Source: Leptasterias polaris
Lineage: Eukaryota > Echinodermata > Asteroidea > Forcipulatida > Asteriidae
DNA: 64,000 bases
Assembly (NCBI GenBank): GCA_037783415.1
Contig: JAZGTN010000035.1
Location: 620,001 to 684,000 of the forward strand
Direction of reading: 5' to 3'
Part shown: in pieces, positions 1 through 9,868 of the stretch
How positions within the stretch are numbered: position 1 is the stretch's first letter
How the letters are laid out: each line of letters begins with the position of its first letter
The notes under the pieces: model-generated
The model's database searches: none
What the model was told of the DNA's origin: nothing
Seen by the model: the letters and a program-made list of their open reading frames with translations, nothing else
Program-made: the position numbers and the translations under genes

Positions 1-1014
1 GTATTGATTGACAAATCGCTTCCATGAAATCATGGATAAGGTTATTTTATTGTAGTATGATGACGGGAGAATCTTAAAAGTTTGGCATGTTCCAAGGTGC
101 AATACAAAAAAAAAGGAATGTTCCTGGAGGCGTACAACTGCAGTCTAGTGGACTGCCAGAACGTTTTGCTGGACCGCGACATTGTGCCGAACTACACAAT
201 GTACGGCATTGTACGGGAACAATCATACACGAAGGAATATGGGCACTAACATTTTGAACATTCGATTGGAACATTCCAACGGAGTGGTCCAACAGAGTGG
301 TCCATGTACACCTGTTGGAATATGTAATCAGTCCATTTAGAAGATCTCTGCCATGTGGACTTTTGGGACTCTCTCAAAAGATGTAAAGGATTGACAATTA
401 TTTGGGGGGGGGGGGGGGGGATGAAAGTTTTGATTTGGCAAAATAAAGATGTGTACAAATGGTTATTATCATGTTTTTGTAGTTGAAAATTTGCCCACTA
501 AAGTAGATGTATAAAGGATTGGAGTTGCAGTTTGACTAAATTCAGATGTTTAAAAATAAGTTAAGTTTTTTTGATTTTTTGTGTGAAAACTTGTCCACTT
601 AATTAGGTGTAAAAGATTGGAGTTTCAATTTGGCAAAAAAAAAGATGTATCTAATATTAATAATTATTAAAACATTTCAGTAAAACTTGACCACTTAATT
701 GGATGAATATTCAATTCTACAATCAGATTGTAGGTTGTGTTATACTAGAGGATGAAAATTCCATTGTGATACTCATTCATTCATAATGGTTAGTCTTACA
801 TCATCCGAACAAAATTCTTATCTGCGCCTTTATCACTGCAAACACAGAGCCGGACACGAGACTGGTACGTCATAGTATGTATTCTCTACGTAAACAGTAA
901 TTGCAGAAAGTAAAAAAAAACCAAGGGCGTGATTATTTATGTATACATCATTATTCAGAAGAATCACCTCTCCATTCCTCGAGCTGCAAATCTAACCGGT
1001 ATGAAAACAGTCCT
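1..1014. other. gene-free AT-rich DNA with degenerate repeats
   Basis: I see no gene here. Between about 380 and 710 a unit of roughly 100 bases recurs in decayed form; its recognisable core is a 'CCACTTAATT' word followed by 'AAAGATTGGAGTT'. A pure G run lies near 403-420. The first 300 bases hold the same short peptide (MDHSVG) in two minus-strand frames, which reflects a small DNA duplication and not a gene. Confidence 0.5.
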
Positions 1015-1162
1015 GGGCTCGATTTCACAAAGAGTTAAGATTGAACGTAACTGCAAATCCATCGCAGTTGCTTAGCAAATAGTGATGTCACAATACAAAT
1101 CACTATGGTGATACTGACAACTCACCTTAAGATGAATCTTAGTGCTTTGTGAAATCGACTCC
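1015..1162. mobile_element. palindromic MITE-like element, family R2
   Basis: The element opens with GGGCTCGATTTCACAAAG and closes with CTTTGTGAAATCGACTCC, so its ends are inverted repeats. Internal words such as CTTAAGATGAATCTTA are also self-complementary. Related copies sit at 41887-42023 and 55107-55254, with a fragment at 27901-28000. It has no coding capacity and is probably a non-autonomous DNA transposon. Confidence 0.7.
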
Positions 1163-1535
1163 TGTACCATTCTGTAGGCTATGGAACACAAATAAAAATT
1201 AATTGTTTTAAAGTGTTTACCTAGTTTTTTTATATATTTTTTTTCATTCATGATTTTTAGTATTCAATTGTTTAGTTCTCTAACATTTGTCAATTTGTAT
1301 GATTGCATTTGTAACTCTTCTAAATATTGTAAAGATAATACTTAATTTAGCCTCATTAGGGCTGTGAAGTTTTTATTTCTGATATAAACCAAAGGGAATA
1401 GGGTTTACTTCGGGTGATTTATTTGTGGAAGCAATCAGTTTGGTCATTAGAGTGGAACATATATTTTTTTACTACGTTTATTTATATTTATATAAATATT
1501 TAATAAAAATTGACAAGCTAAAAGTTCTTTATTCA

Positions 1536-1823
1536 GGGCCCAATCTCATAGAGCTGCTTATTGGCTGATTTAGTGCTTACTGAGCGAGTTTCTATTTCAT
1601 AGCGCTGCTAAGTGTAAGCACACGAAAAAGCATGCTAACCTTCCGGTGTTTACTGTACACTTAAACAAATGAATGACATAATGCAAATCAATGGTGAACG
1701 CACAGGCTGGCTGCCTAATTTTCTTGCTAACCTGTGAAATATGTTTACGGTTAGGAATATTTTTCTGCTATAGTTAGCACAACAATTTGCTTACCGTTTA
1801 AGCAGCGCTATGAAATTGGCCCC
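1536..1823. mobile_element. palindromic MITE-like element, family R1 (copy 1, long variant)
   Basis: It starts GGGCCCAATCTCATAGAGCT and ends with AGCGCTATGAAATTGGCCCC, giving inverted terminal repeats of about 20 bases. This is the longest copy (288 bp) of the commonest short element in the window, of which I count about ten copies. No coding capacity. Confidence 0.75.
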
Positions 1824-4302
1824 TGGTGTCTTCTTCTAATCGCTGTATACATTTTTAATTTGTTGTTATCTCACTGCACTCCAATCTCTTTGTTTCTATT
1901 GATCACAAACTAATGACTTTAATACACATGTTGAAGTACTTCAAGGTCAAAGATCAAGGCCCATTTTCATGGTTCTGCTTTAACTGTAAAGGAAAGAGGG
2001 AATTCTGTGCTTCTGTCAGCTTATTTCAATGGGATGTGGTTTGTTTGTTGATGTTGCTTTTGGTTTTATTTGTCTTCTTTTTTATGGCTGGTTAAGAGTA
2101 GTATTTTCTCAGGAGTCAATTTAAACCACCATCCCAGCTGTATTTTTATTATCCCAAGTACACGAGGACGAAGTTCAAAGTATATGAATGGGACAGTGTT
2201 TTTTCTGTATAAAAAAGAAAGAATGGAGACAAATTGATTGGTTCAATCTGAAAGCTGATCATCAAGTTAATATTTCTTTGGAGGATTGGTACTGTATGAA
2301 ATTCATGGTACTTTATGAAATTTATACAGTACCAATCCTCCAGAGAAATATTTCCATCTAAAATAGTGTGTCAGTCAGTCGGTCAAGAAAATATGTATGT
2401 ATTATCATTTGAAGACACCCCCCCCCCCCAACTTGACATTGTTAAACCCTCAAGCGAGGGACCTGTTTGGTTACAATGCCTCTGTGCTATGTTAGGTTAG
2501 AGGGTTTGTTTTGCATGTTTTCAATTTTTTATTTATTTTTTATCCAAGTGTATTGTTTCAGGTCTACATGTAGGTATTGCCTGGTTTAATTTAAAATTAT
2601 TTGTTTGCTTAATTAATTAAGTTTTACAATATGGTTTCATCTACCATTGACAATTGATGTACCGACTTGCCGGCAGAGTTTGTCCGACCCCCCCTCCTGA
2701 CCAAATCACTGAACCCTGTTGATTGACGCACCCCCTCTAGGATGTGTGGCATGGTCCAGCTTAGGATATCATGGCATACAGTATGAGCTGACCAATGTGT
2801 ACGATGCAACATGTTTTGTTGTTTTTACCTTAAGCGTGACAACCTCATTTTGATTAATTTTCACAGGACAGTTTGTGGGTGTGTCCATCTAGAACTAGAG
2901 GGTGAGAATACAGGTGCAAGTCTGGCACCCTCTGCCCGTTAGAATGCGTCAATCACACCTAAAAGCAATTTGAGTGGGAACCCATGATTTAAAAAAAAAA
3001 AAAATTCTAACACGCGCGAGACTTGCATGGCCTATGAATTTACTTAACCCACGAAGCGATTATGAACTCTTCGTTTAAAAAAATACTCATACACTCGCGA
3101 AGTACTAATGCAATGGTTCATATGGTTAGAGTAATGTGATAGAGCAAGGCCGTGCAGATTTCAATAGGCTTTCTTGGTCGTCCATCCCGCTTCTCCTCCA
3201 TCATGAATTGCCTCACAACGAGACATGATCAACAGCAGTGTGTATTAACGACCTGAACAAATCTAATATTACTCAATTGAAATGCTGATTAAAAAAAAAA
3301 AAACGTCTCAACCACGGCTGTGTACGAACCGAATCAACCATGGTTGAGATTAATAAAAAAGGCTGGAGAATGTCACCTTTTGTTCTCTATCTACATGTAG
3401 GAGATTTTGCCAAACCTTGTTCTTTTTTTTCTTTTTTTAATCAACTAAGTTTTTCATGTTCTGTGAAGGTATTTGCTCAGTGTGTTTACAGTGTCCCTAA
3501 CGCAGCATGGGATGTGTCCCTGTTTTGTCGTTACTTTTGTATGCATATATTGTTTGGTTGTTTCGCATATTGATTTGCGTCAATTTAATGACATTACAGT
3601 GCTTGGTTTATAGAATTGCCTAATGCTATTAGTGGGCGTGCCTTTTTTTATTCGCAGCCTCGCTAAACCTGAATTGAACTAAATTTGAATACTGCAAAAT
3701 CATGATAAACAAGTACAAGAACTTGTCTGACGTGTATGTCCAATGACATACTGTACTGTATGTATCCCTTCTCCATTGCCCCCAAAAGTAACAAAAAAAA
3801 TCAATTGAGATCTGATTAAGAAAATAAATAAATAAAAACAAGTAATAAAAAATATACAATATGTTCGTCCTCTTCTTTGTTTTGCTGGCCATATTTTCGG
3901 ACGCAAACTACTTTTTTCACTAAATTCTTAAGCCACAAGCCCAAACAGCCCCACTCACTGAGGTCAAAGGATACATCATGATGCATGCTCCTTTCCATTG
4001 TTTGACTTCAGCAATGGCGGCCCATGCAAGGAGCTCTAATGCTCTCAGATACATAGAGCAAGAAGTTCAGCAATTTAGGCTTGCAAGTCCTTTTTATAAA
4101 CCACGTGTGTTTTTTGTGGTTTTTTCAGTTTTTTGGTAAATCATTGTATGTTTATCACAAAAAAGAAGTTAAGTTAAGTGTACAAAAAAACCAAAAAAAC
4201 ACTCAAATTAAATACAAACAGATACACTATACACTATACACATGTGTGAAAATATATGAAAAGGGCACCAAATACATGTACATGAACATTATAACCATGC
4301 AT
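1824..4302. other. gene-free stretch
   Basis: Apart from the hairpin annotated at 2269-2352, I find only AT-rich unique sequence, a C run near 2418-2428 and poly-A/T tracts. Open frames here (for example on the minus strand at 3629-3998) are short, low in complexity and resemble nothing I know. Confidence 0.5.
2269..2352. repeat. near-perfect hairpin (29-bp arms)
   Basis: The left arm (2269-2297) and right arm (2324-2352) are inverted repeats matching at 28 of 29 positions around a 26-base loop. The arm core TGGAGGATTGGTACTG recurs near 60332 and, diverged, near 38053, so it is probably the end of a dispersed hairpin element. Confidence 0.75.
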
Positions 4303-5283
4303 TTAAAGGCACCTGGAAATAGATTTTTTTTTTTTTTAAATATAAGAGTATATGTATATTAACAATAAACCAATTTTTTGAGTAATTGTTTGTCAGTATT
4401 TATATGTTAAAAAAATAGATAAAGTTGTTTGGGGGCGACTCCGCCCATCCCTTTTTGTGACGTCAATCGAGGAAGACTTCGCCTCGATTGAACATCGACC
4501 CCACTCGAACTTGCCTGCATTTACGTTGTATATACACGTGCAAGTAGTGAGATTGTACGTTTCGTTTGGTTATCCAAAAGGGGGGTTTTTCTTGCATTTT
4601 TCCAGCGAAAATTGCTGCTGGATGCAGCAAAACGACTAAAGATGGGGTCAGCCAGCATTTTTTTCCTGCAGATCCCAAATATAGGCAGTTACGGGCATCG
4701 AAAGTTAGGCTAACGAGGGCAAAGTGGTCCGGTCCGACGTCGTTTTCAGCGCTATGCAGCGAACAATTGGATAGCCCGGGGATTTTTTCGTTGGTAGTAG
4801 TGTGCAAGGGAAGTTGCAGTGAAGCTTAGGTTACCAGCGAAATGTTTCTGGTGGAAAAACAATACCTCGTATTATCTGTGTTCTCGTTATGACCATGCTC
4901 GTATCTTCCGTTTTTAAGACATAGAAACGCGCATGGGACAGTTCGGGACCGGTGAAAAACCTCGTATAAACTGGCGTCTCGTATTAGTCGACTGTACACT
5001 GTCCTAGGATTGCATTGGGTGGTGACGTCCGAATACGAAAACGCATCATACTGATCAGGTACCCAGACGTAATGTACGGGGCCAGACTACACATTTTCTC
5101 CTGCCTCGATTGACGTCACGAACAGCGCCATGTAAAGGGGGGCCTATTTTTTAATTTGTAATTAAAAGAAAAATACAATTTTTTAACCTTAGCAAATTGT
5201 TTATTCACATTCCACTCATAAAAATGTATATATTAATGACAAAAGCTTTATTTTGAAAAAATACCACTGCCAGGTGCCTTTAA
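4303..5283 (+). mobile_element. TTAA-flanked DNA transposon (Kolobok/T2-like) with decayed THAP domain
   Basis: The element is bounded by TTAA on both sides, with inverted ends TTAAAGGCACCTGG and CCAGGTGCCTTTAA (981 bp including the target site). A plus-strand frame around 4590-4770 reads like a THAP DNA-binding domain: AAGCSKTTKDGVSQHFFP, then an Arg/Lys-rich stretch with a Trp, then SALCSEQ. Of the four C2CH zinc ligands only two Cys are visible; the first Cys position is Ile and the last His is Gln, so the domain is broken. TTAA target sites, TTAAAGG ends and a THAP domain together are typical of the Kolobok superfamily (T2 elements in Xenopus). No catalytic transposase core is visible, so the copy is non-autonomous. 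The first 260 bases recur almost identically at 63732-64000, pointing to recent activity. Confidence 0.75.
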
Positions 5284-5710
5284 ATGGTTTCAAATGGTCG
5301 GTTGACTGGCCGGAAAAAAGAGTAGGAATTATAATAAACAAACAATACACCATGTGGACACAACAGTGAATCAGACGTTAACAAAATATGTATTTAAAGG
5401 TTACATCAACATCTTTACAGGATATCGTTTGACTCTACTCTAGGGTACATGTATGTTTTCTTCAAAGAAAGTGTATGTAAAATCTGTATCTGTGGAAACT
5501 TCTTACTATTTTGACATTACTGTGTGCCTTTTTGTGGGCTAGGGACTCTGTTGTTTCTGATCAGCAGAGCTTGGGTTCGAGTCTCTTTGGTGTCCTTAAA
5601 GAAAGGCACTCAACACTCAACCATTATTGCTTCATCCCTTGAGGGTGTACATGGTAACCTCTTCCCTCACAATACTGTTTCCTCTTTAAACTGTTCTGTA
5701 CTTTTTTTTT
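5284..5710. other. gene-free stretch with SINE fragment
   Basis: Between about 5519 and 5610 there is a fragment of the tRNA-derived SINE seen in full at 55362-55738: a 'TGGGTTCGAGTC' B-box-like word followed by 'GTGTCCTTAAAG'. The rest is unremarkable. Confidence 0.4.
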
Positions 5711-6860
5711 GCTGTTTCGCAGTGCAGCGAAACAGCTCTTGTTTTCGTTAAAGTTTTTTTATTTATTTGTCTAACACGACCGGAAGTCATTGAAATAACG
5801 CACAATTCGTTCTAAGCAGCCTTTTGCATAGTTCCTAAAGAGCAATTGCAATAAAACTTTCAGTGATGAAAGGCATTGGTGCAATAATGTGTCTAAAACA
5901 AGGATGTCATGACGACGTCATCACCTGTCACGTGACGTCATCTTAAAGATTTATATTTTAAATATTTGAAAATGCGTATCAAATCAGCCACAAGACCGTA
6001 GGATTCTGTTTGCAGGATTGGGTAGGGATTAATTAGGGCTTCATTTTATTCAGTATGCGTGACCTCACGTGACCTCTACTTCCGGTTCTTCCGGTCGAAA
6101 CCGGAAGTGCCCTCGTAATTCAAAAGTGGCAAAAGTTGTGAAGTTGCTTTTAACGATGTTATTGTTAGTGTGCGGCCAGGATGTACTTTAAAAAAAAAAA
6201 TACCAATAACGTCATAATATACAAGAGCGCCCTCCAGTGGCAGTTGGAAAACTGTTCAAATTGCACTTTGAGAAGATGTGTGTGGCGAAGTTTTTTGTAA
6301 TCGCTTCAAAATTGATACACATGATGACAGTCAGGCAGCCAACATATGTATGAAGTTTTAGATTGATTACGTCATCAGGGGTCACGTGATGTGACACTAA
6401 AGGTGCACTTTTTGAAGTCGTATATCTCCAAAAGTAAAGGTCTGATTACATTGAAACTTGGCAAGTCGTTAGATAATGGCAAGTTCCTGGTAAACTTGTA
6501 ATGATGTCATGATGACGTCATCACAAGATTTTTTACGATTTTTTCATTTTTTGCCCCTTTAAGTCATATATTACTAACGGAACATGCTAAAATCAAAATT
6601 CTTTTTTTAATAGGCTTGATACATCATAACTTTTCCAAAAGAAATTTGACGTCATTATGACGTCATCATTTGTCAAGTTATACTACCTTAAAGGTACAGT
6701 TTTACAAGATATAATTATAGACAATGAATTCGATCTCACAAGGTATTTATTACTGTAATATTAACTTGATTATGTACACACTATAATAATTTGATATTCA
6801 GATGAGTAATTTGAAAATATTATAAGCGAAACAGCTCTGCATTTGTGCACAAATGCAATG
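5711..6860. repeat. repeat-like segment with terminal hairpins and clustered TGACGTCA sites
   Basis: The word GCGAAACAGCTCT occurs at both ends (5727 and 6826), as direct repeats about 1.1 kb apart. At the left, GCTGTTTCGC (5711-5720) pairs perfectly with GCGAAACAGC (5727-5736). At the right, GCATTTGTGCACAAATGC (6839-6856) is a perfect 18-bp palindrome. Inside are several TGACGTCA octamers (near 5934, 6513, 6649 and 6658) and looser ACGTCA words. I infer a dispersed element; no coding frame is visible. Confidence 0.5.
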
Positions 6861-8267
6861 TCACGTGTCTAGTTTTTTGTGTTTTTTTTCCTTTCTTGGT
6901 GATTTAATTTTGTAATTTTGTATCTACTTTTGATAGCAGGGGGCAGGGGGCAAATCATAAAAATTATTCAGCTCCACATTTTTCTATAATTCTTGGTTTT
7001 TATTTGTTAATTATAATGCAAATTGTAAAATTTCCCATAATGAGCAGTGTAGTATCTTGCCTGCCAGGAAATGTCCTGGAACGCTCAAGGTCATTCTTTT
7101 TCGGTCAATGAAGTGGCTACTTCCTACATGTAGCCAGAAAATTATGCTGATTTTGTCATGCTGTGTAGTGTATAAAATGAACTGCGCTGCAACTTTTACA
7201 GCCCCGGCTTTTAATGCATATTTTGTCCCCGTGCCAAGTGCACAGTTTTGTTTCTTATCACGTTCACGTTAACAAAGAAAGGCAGTAATTCCATTAACAA
7301 TTACGGGGTGAAACAACCTCCACGGCGGCACGCATTGCAAAGCTGGGTCTCCTCAACTCAGTTTACATCCCTCTCCATCAACTCTCTGCCTCTGATTTAT
7401 TAGCGTTTGATCGCTGTACGCTCGAGTGATGCTGAAAAGAGTTTATCCTCGCTGGCGTGTGTCTTGCGGAGTGTACATGTACGTCATCATGGGATAGATA
7501 TTTATCATGGGCTTTAAGAGACGAGGGCACCATAGGATAGTCTGACTAATTATTAAAGTGCGCTATATTATTGTGCACGCCCACCTGATAATCAGTCTGG
7601 GAGAAGCCTTCATTTTGATCGAGCTGAAGTAACATGGTTTTACATATTAGTACAGTGATGTATCATGGAACAACATGGTTATATGAACCCTACTCCTGTA
7701 ATGCTTTATTGCAGTTTATAAAATAACAGTTATAATAGTAAACAAGCAGGATTTTTACAGTGCCCAACATCAAAACCAGTCGCTGAGCGCTTGACTAAAT
7801 TTAAAAAGAGTCTAAAAGCATGAACAAAAAAACAACAATATTATAGCAATAAAGTACAGAAAAATACAAGTTCAAGCCAAATGAAAAGAAGCAGGCAAGT
7901 TCAAACTCATACTGAGCAGTGTGGCAAGGATCATATAATAGAAAGTGTCTTAAAATGTATGGCTGACAGTGTTGTATGCTCATCATGTTGTTGTTTTGTC
8001 TTTTGGTGTTTTTTATCACATTATTTGTTTGGGTTTTGTTACAGAGGGGGATGCGATATAACAAATCCATGAATTGTTCTGAACTTTTGTAATGTACTTT
8101 ATTGTACTAAACAAAAATTAAACAGTCTACTGATACAAAATTGGTGGATAAAATATTTCCCTGCATATACATCATGAACTACAGGCCTGGAATGACACGG
8201 AGGCCATGACCTCCGTTGCCCTGGTCTTGGCCTTGATTGATGCCCCTTCAGCAGTTTCCCATAGACT
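6861..8267. other. gene-free stretch
   Basis: I see no gene, tRNA or clear element. The interval around 7310-7500 is somewhat richer in GC but lacks a usable open frame with splice sites that I would defend. Confidence 0.4.
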
Positions 8268-8810
8268 TTAAAGCCGTGTTCGCACTGGATTAATGTTTTA
8301 CCGAGACAGTGGTTAACATTCCAAAAGGGGAAACTTACCAGCGTCCGCACTTGGATTAATGACGTGGGTAAACTAACCGACGCGATCGGTAAAACACATA
8401 CTGACTACCTTAAGACAAACACAAGAGGGCGCTATCGCAGTGACCTTTGACCGGGGTGCAAGACAGCGAGAATGCAATGAGTGCAACCGAGCTTCCGTCC
8501 GTGTAAACAATTGCGTGTGTACGACGTGTCACCACACGATCACGTGGCGCGGCGGGTAGATAGGGGGACCGGATGTGGCTTTTTATCGGGACGGCTTTTA
8601 CCCTGATCCACACTGGACTTTTCGGCTCGGTTGAACTGACCTGGTCAATTTAACCGGGCAGACGTGGGTCGGTTAAACTACCCATTCGGGTCGGGTAAGT
8701 TACCTGGGAGGGAAACTTCCTGGGCTGTTCGCATTGGACTTAAAATGGTTAAGTTACCCATTTGCTCGGTTAGTTTACCCAAATTAAGTCCAATGCGAAC
8801 AGGGCTTTAG
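8268..8810. mobile_element. MITE-like element with TTAAAGCC ends
   Basis: The left end TTAAAGCCGTGTTCGCACTG and the right end, read on the other strand, CTAAAGCCCTGTTCGCATTG are inverted repeats of about 24 bases with few mismatches. The interior repeats GGTTAAGTTACC-like words. It is 543 bp long with no coding capacity. Confidence 0.7.
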
Positions 8811-8894
8811 ATTTCCTTTAACTTTAACCAGGATTTGATAAAACCAGTCTGAGAAATTTGCTACATTATGTATCATCAAAATTGTTTGCAGAAC

Positions 8895-9000
8895 TTAAAG
8901 GTACATGTATTTGTAGGGTCATAGATTGTTTTTGTCAACATAATGCTGATTTATTAGCAAAATCATCAAGAAAGATACAATAAAAATCTTTATATAAGAA
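8895..9000. mobile_element. fragment of a TTAAAGG element
   Basis: Starts TTAAAGGTACATG and continues with 'GGGTCATAGATTG' and 'ATCAAGAAAGATACAATAAAA', both shared with the segments at 57984-58420 and 61985-62390. It is one end only; no opposite end is found. Confidence 0.45.
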
Positions 9001-9109
9001 GGTAAGCTTTTGAGAATTTAGTTTGGGCTCTATTTGTGGAGGGAAATATTTCTCAGTTTAGTTGGTACTAGTTGCAAGTACATGTTGGGGATGTACACAT
9101 GTAAACAGT

Positions 9110-9485
9110 TTAAAGGCACTGAACACGTTTTGTAATTGTCAAAGACCGGTATTCTCACTTGGTGTATCCCAACATATGCATAAAATAACAAGCCTGTGAA
9201 AATTTGGGCTCAATTGGTCACTGAAGTTGCAAGAAAATGATGAAAGAAAAAACACCCTTGTTGTACAAATTAGTGTGCTTTCAGATAGGAATAAAAGGCT
9301 TCTGGCCAGAAGTCTTTTATTATTTTAGTGAGAAATTACCTCTTTCTCAAAAACTACGTTACTTCAGAGGGAGTCGTATCCTACAATGTTTTATACTATC
9401 AACAGCTCTCCGTTGCTCGTTACCAAGTAAGTTTTTATGCTAATATATATTTTGAGTAATTACCAAACGTGTACAGTGCCTTTAA
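9110..9485. mobile_element. TTAA-flanked MITE (TTAAAGGCACTG family)
   Basis: It is bounded by TTAA with inverted ends TTAAAGGCACTGAACACG and CGTGTACAGTGCCTTTAA, 376 bp in total. The centre near 9283-9325 is a hairpin around CTTCTGGCCAGAAG. The ends place it with the Kolobok/T2-like elements in this window. No coding capacity. Confidence 0.8.
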
Positions 9486-9697
9486 ATGACAAATTTAATT
9501 TCAAGAAGTTAGTTTTGGCAGTATTTTGCATGGAAATATTTGTCAGAGTAGCACTGGCATTAAAGTTTTAACAAAGGTGTTTTACTGAGAGAGGTTTGCG
9601 GTAACACCATGTTAAAATCTCTTTTGAGTACTGTTGGTTCTGAATAAAAGTGTTTTATTTTTTATTTTATTTTTGTATCTTTGTCATTTTGTTTTCA

Positions 9698-9868
9698 GAG
9701 CTGCCAACTCTCCCTGATTCTGCAGAAAGTTCCCTGAATGAAAACATTTGAAAATCTCTGATTGTGAAAACTTTTTTCCCCATTAATCTTGAATGTTATT
9801 CTAAATATCTCTCTCATTGTTGTGCAAAATTTATCTTATTGCAAGAAGCAAATGTTGGTAATTCTGCA
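9698..9868. mobile_element. short element with AGCTGCCAAC ends (copy 1)
   Basis: It starts AGAGCTGCCAAC and has the body words CTGCAGAAAGTTCCCTGA and AAATGTTGG found in copies at 24729-24918, 50053-50249 and 60961-61153. The better copies end in GTTGGCAGCT, so the termini are inverted repeats. Non-coding. Confidence 0.65.

Noticed and set aside
4463..4807. 114-codon minus-strand open frame
   Set aside because: It is the antisense shadow of the THAP-like plus-strand frame in the TTAA element.
4303..5283. Assignment of the THAP element to the P superfamily
   Set aside because: P elements also carry THAP domains but make 8-bp target duplications; the TTAA flanks and TTAAAGG ends fit Kolobok better.
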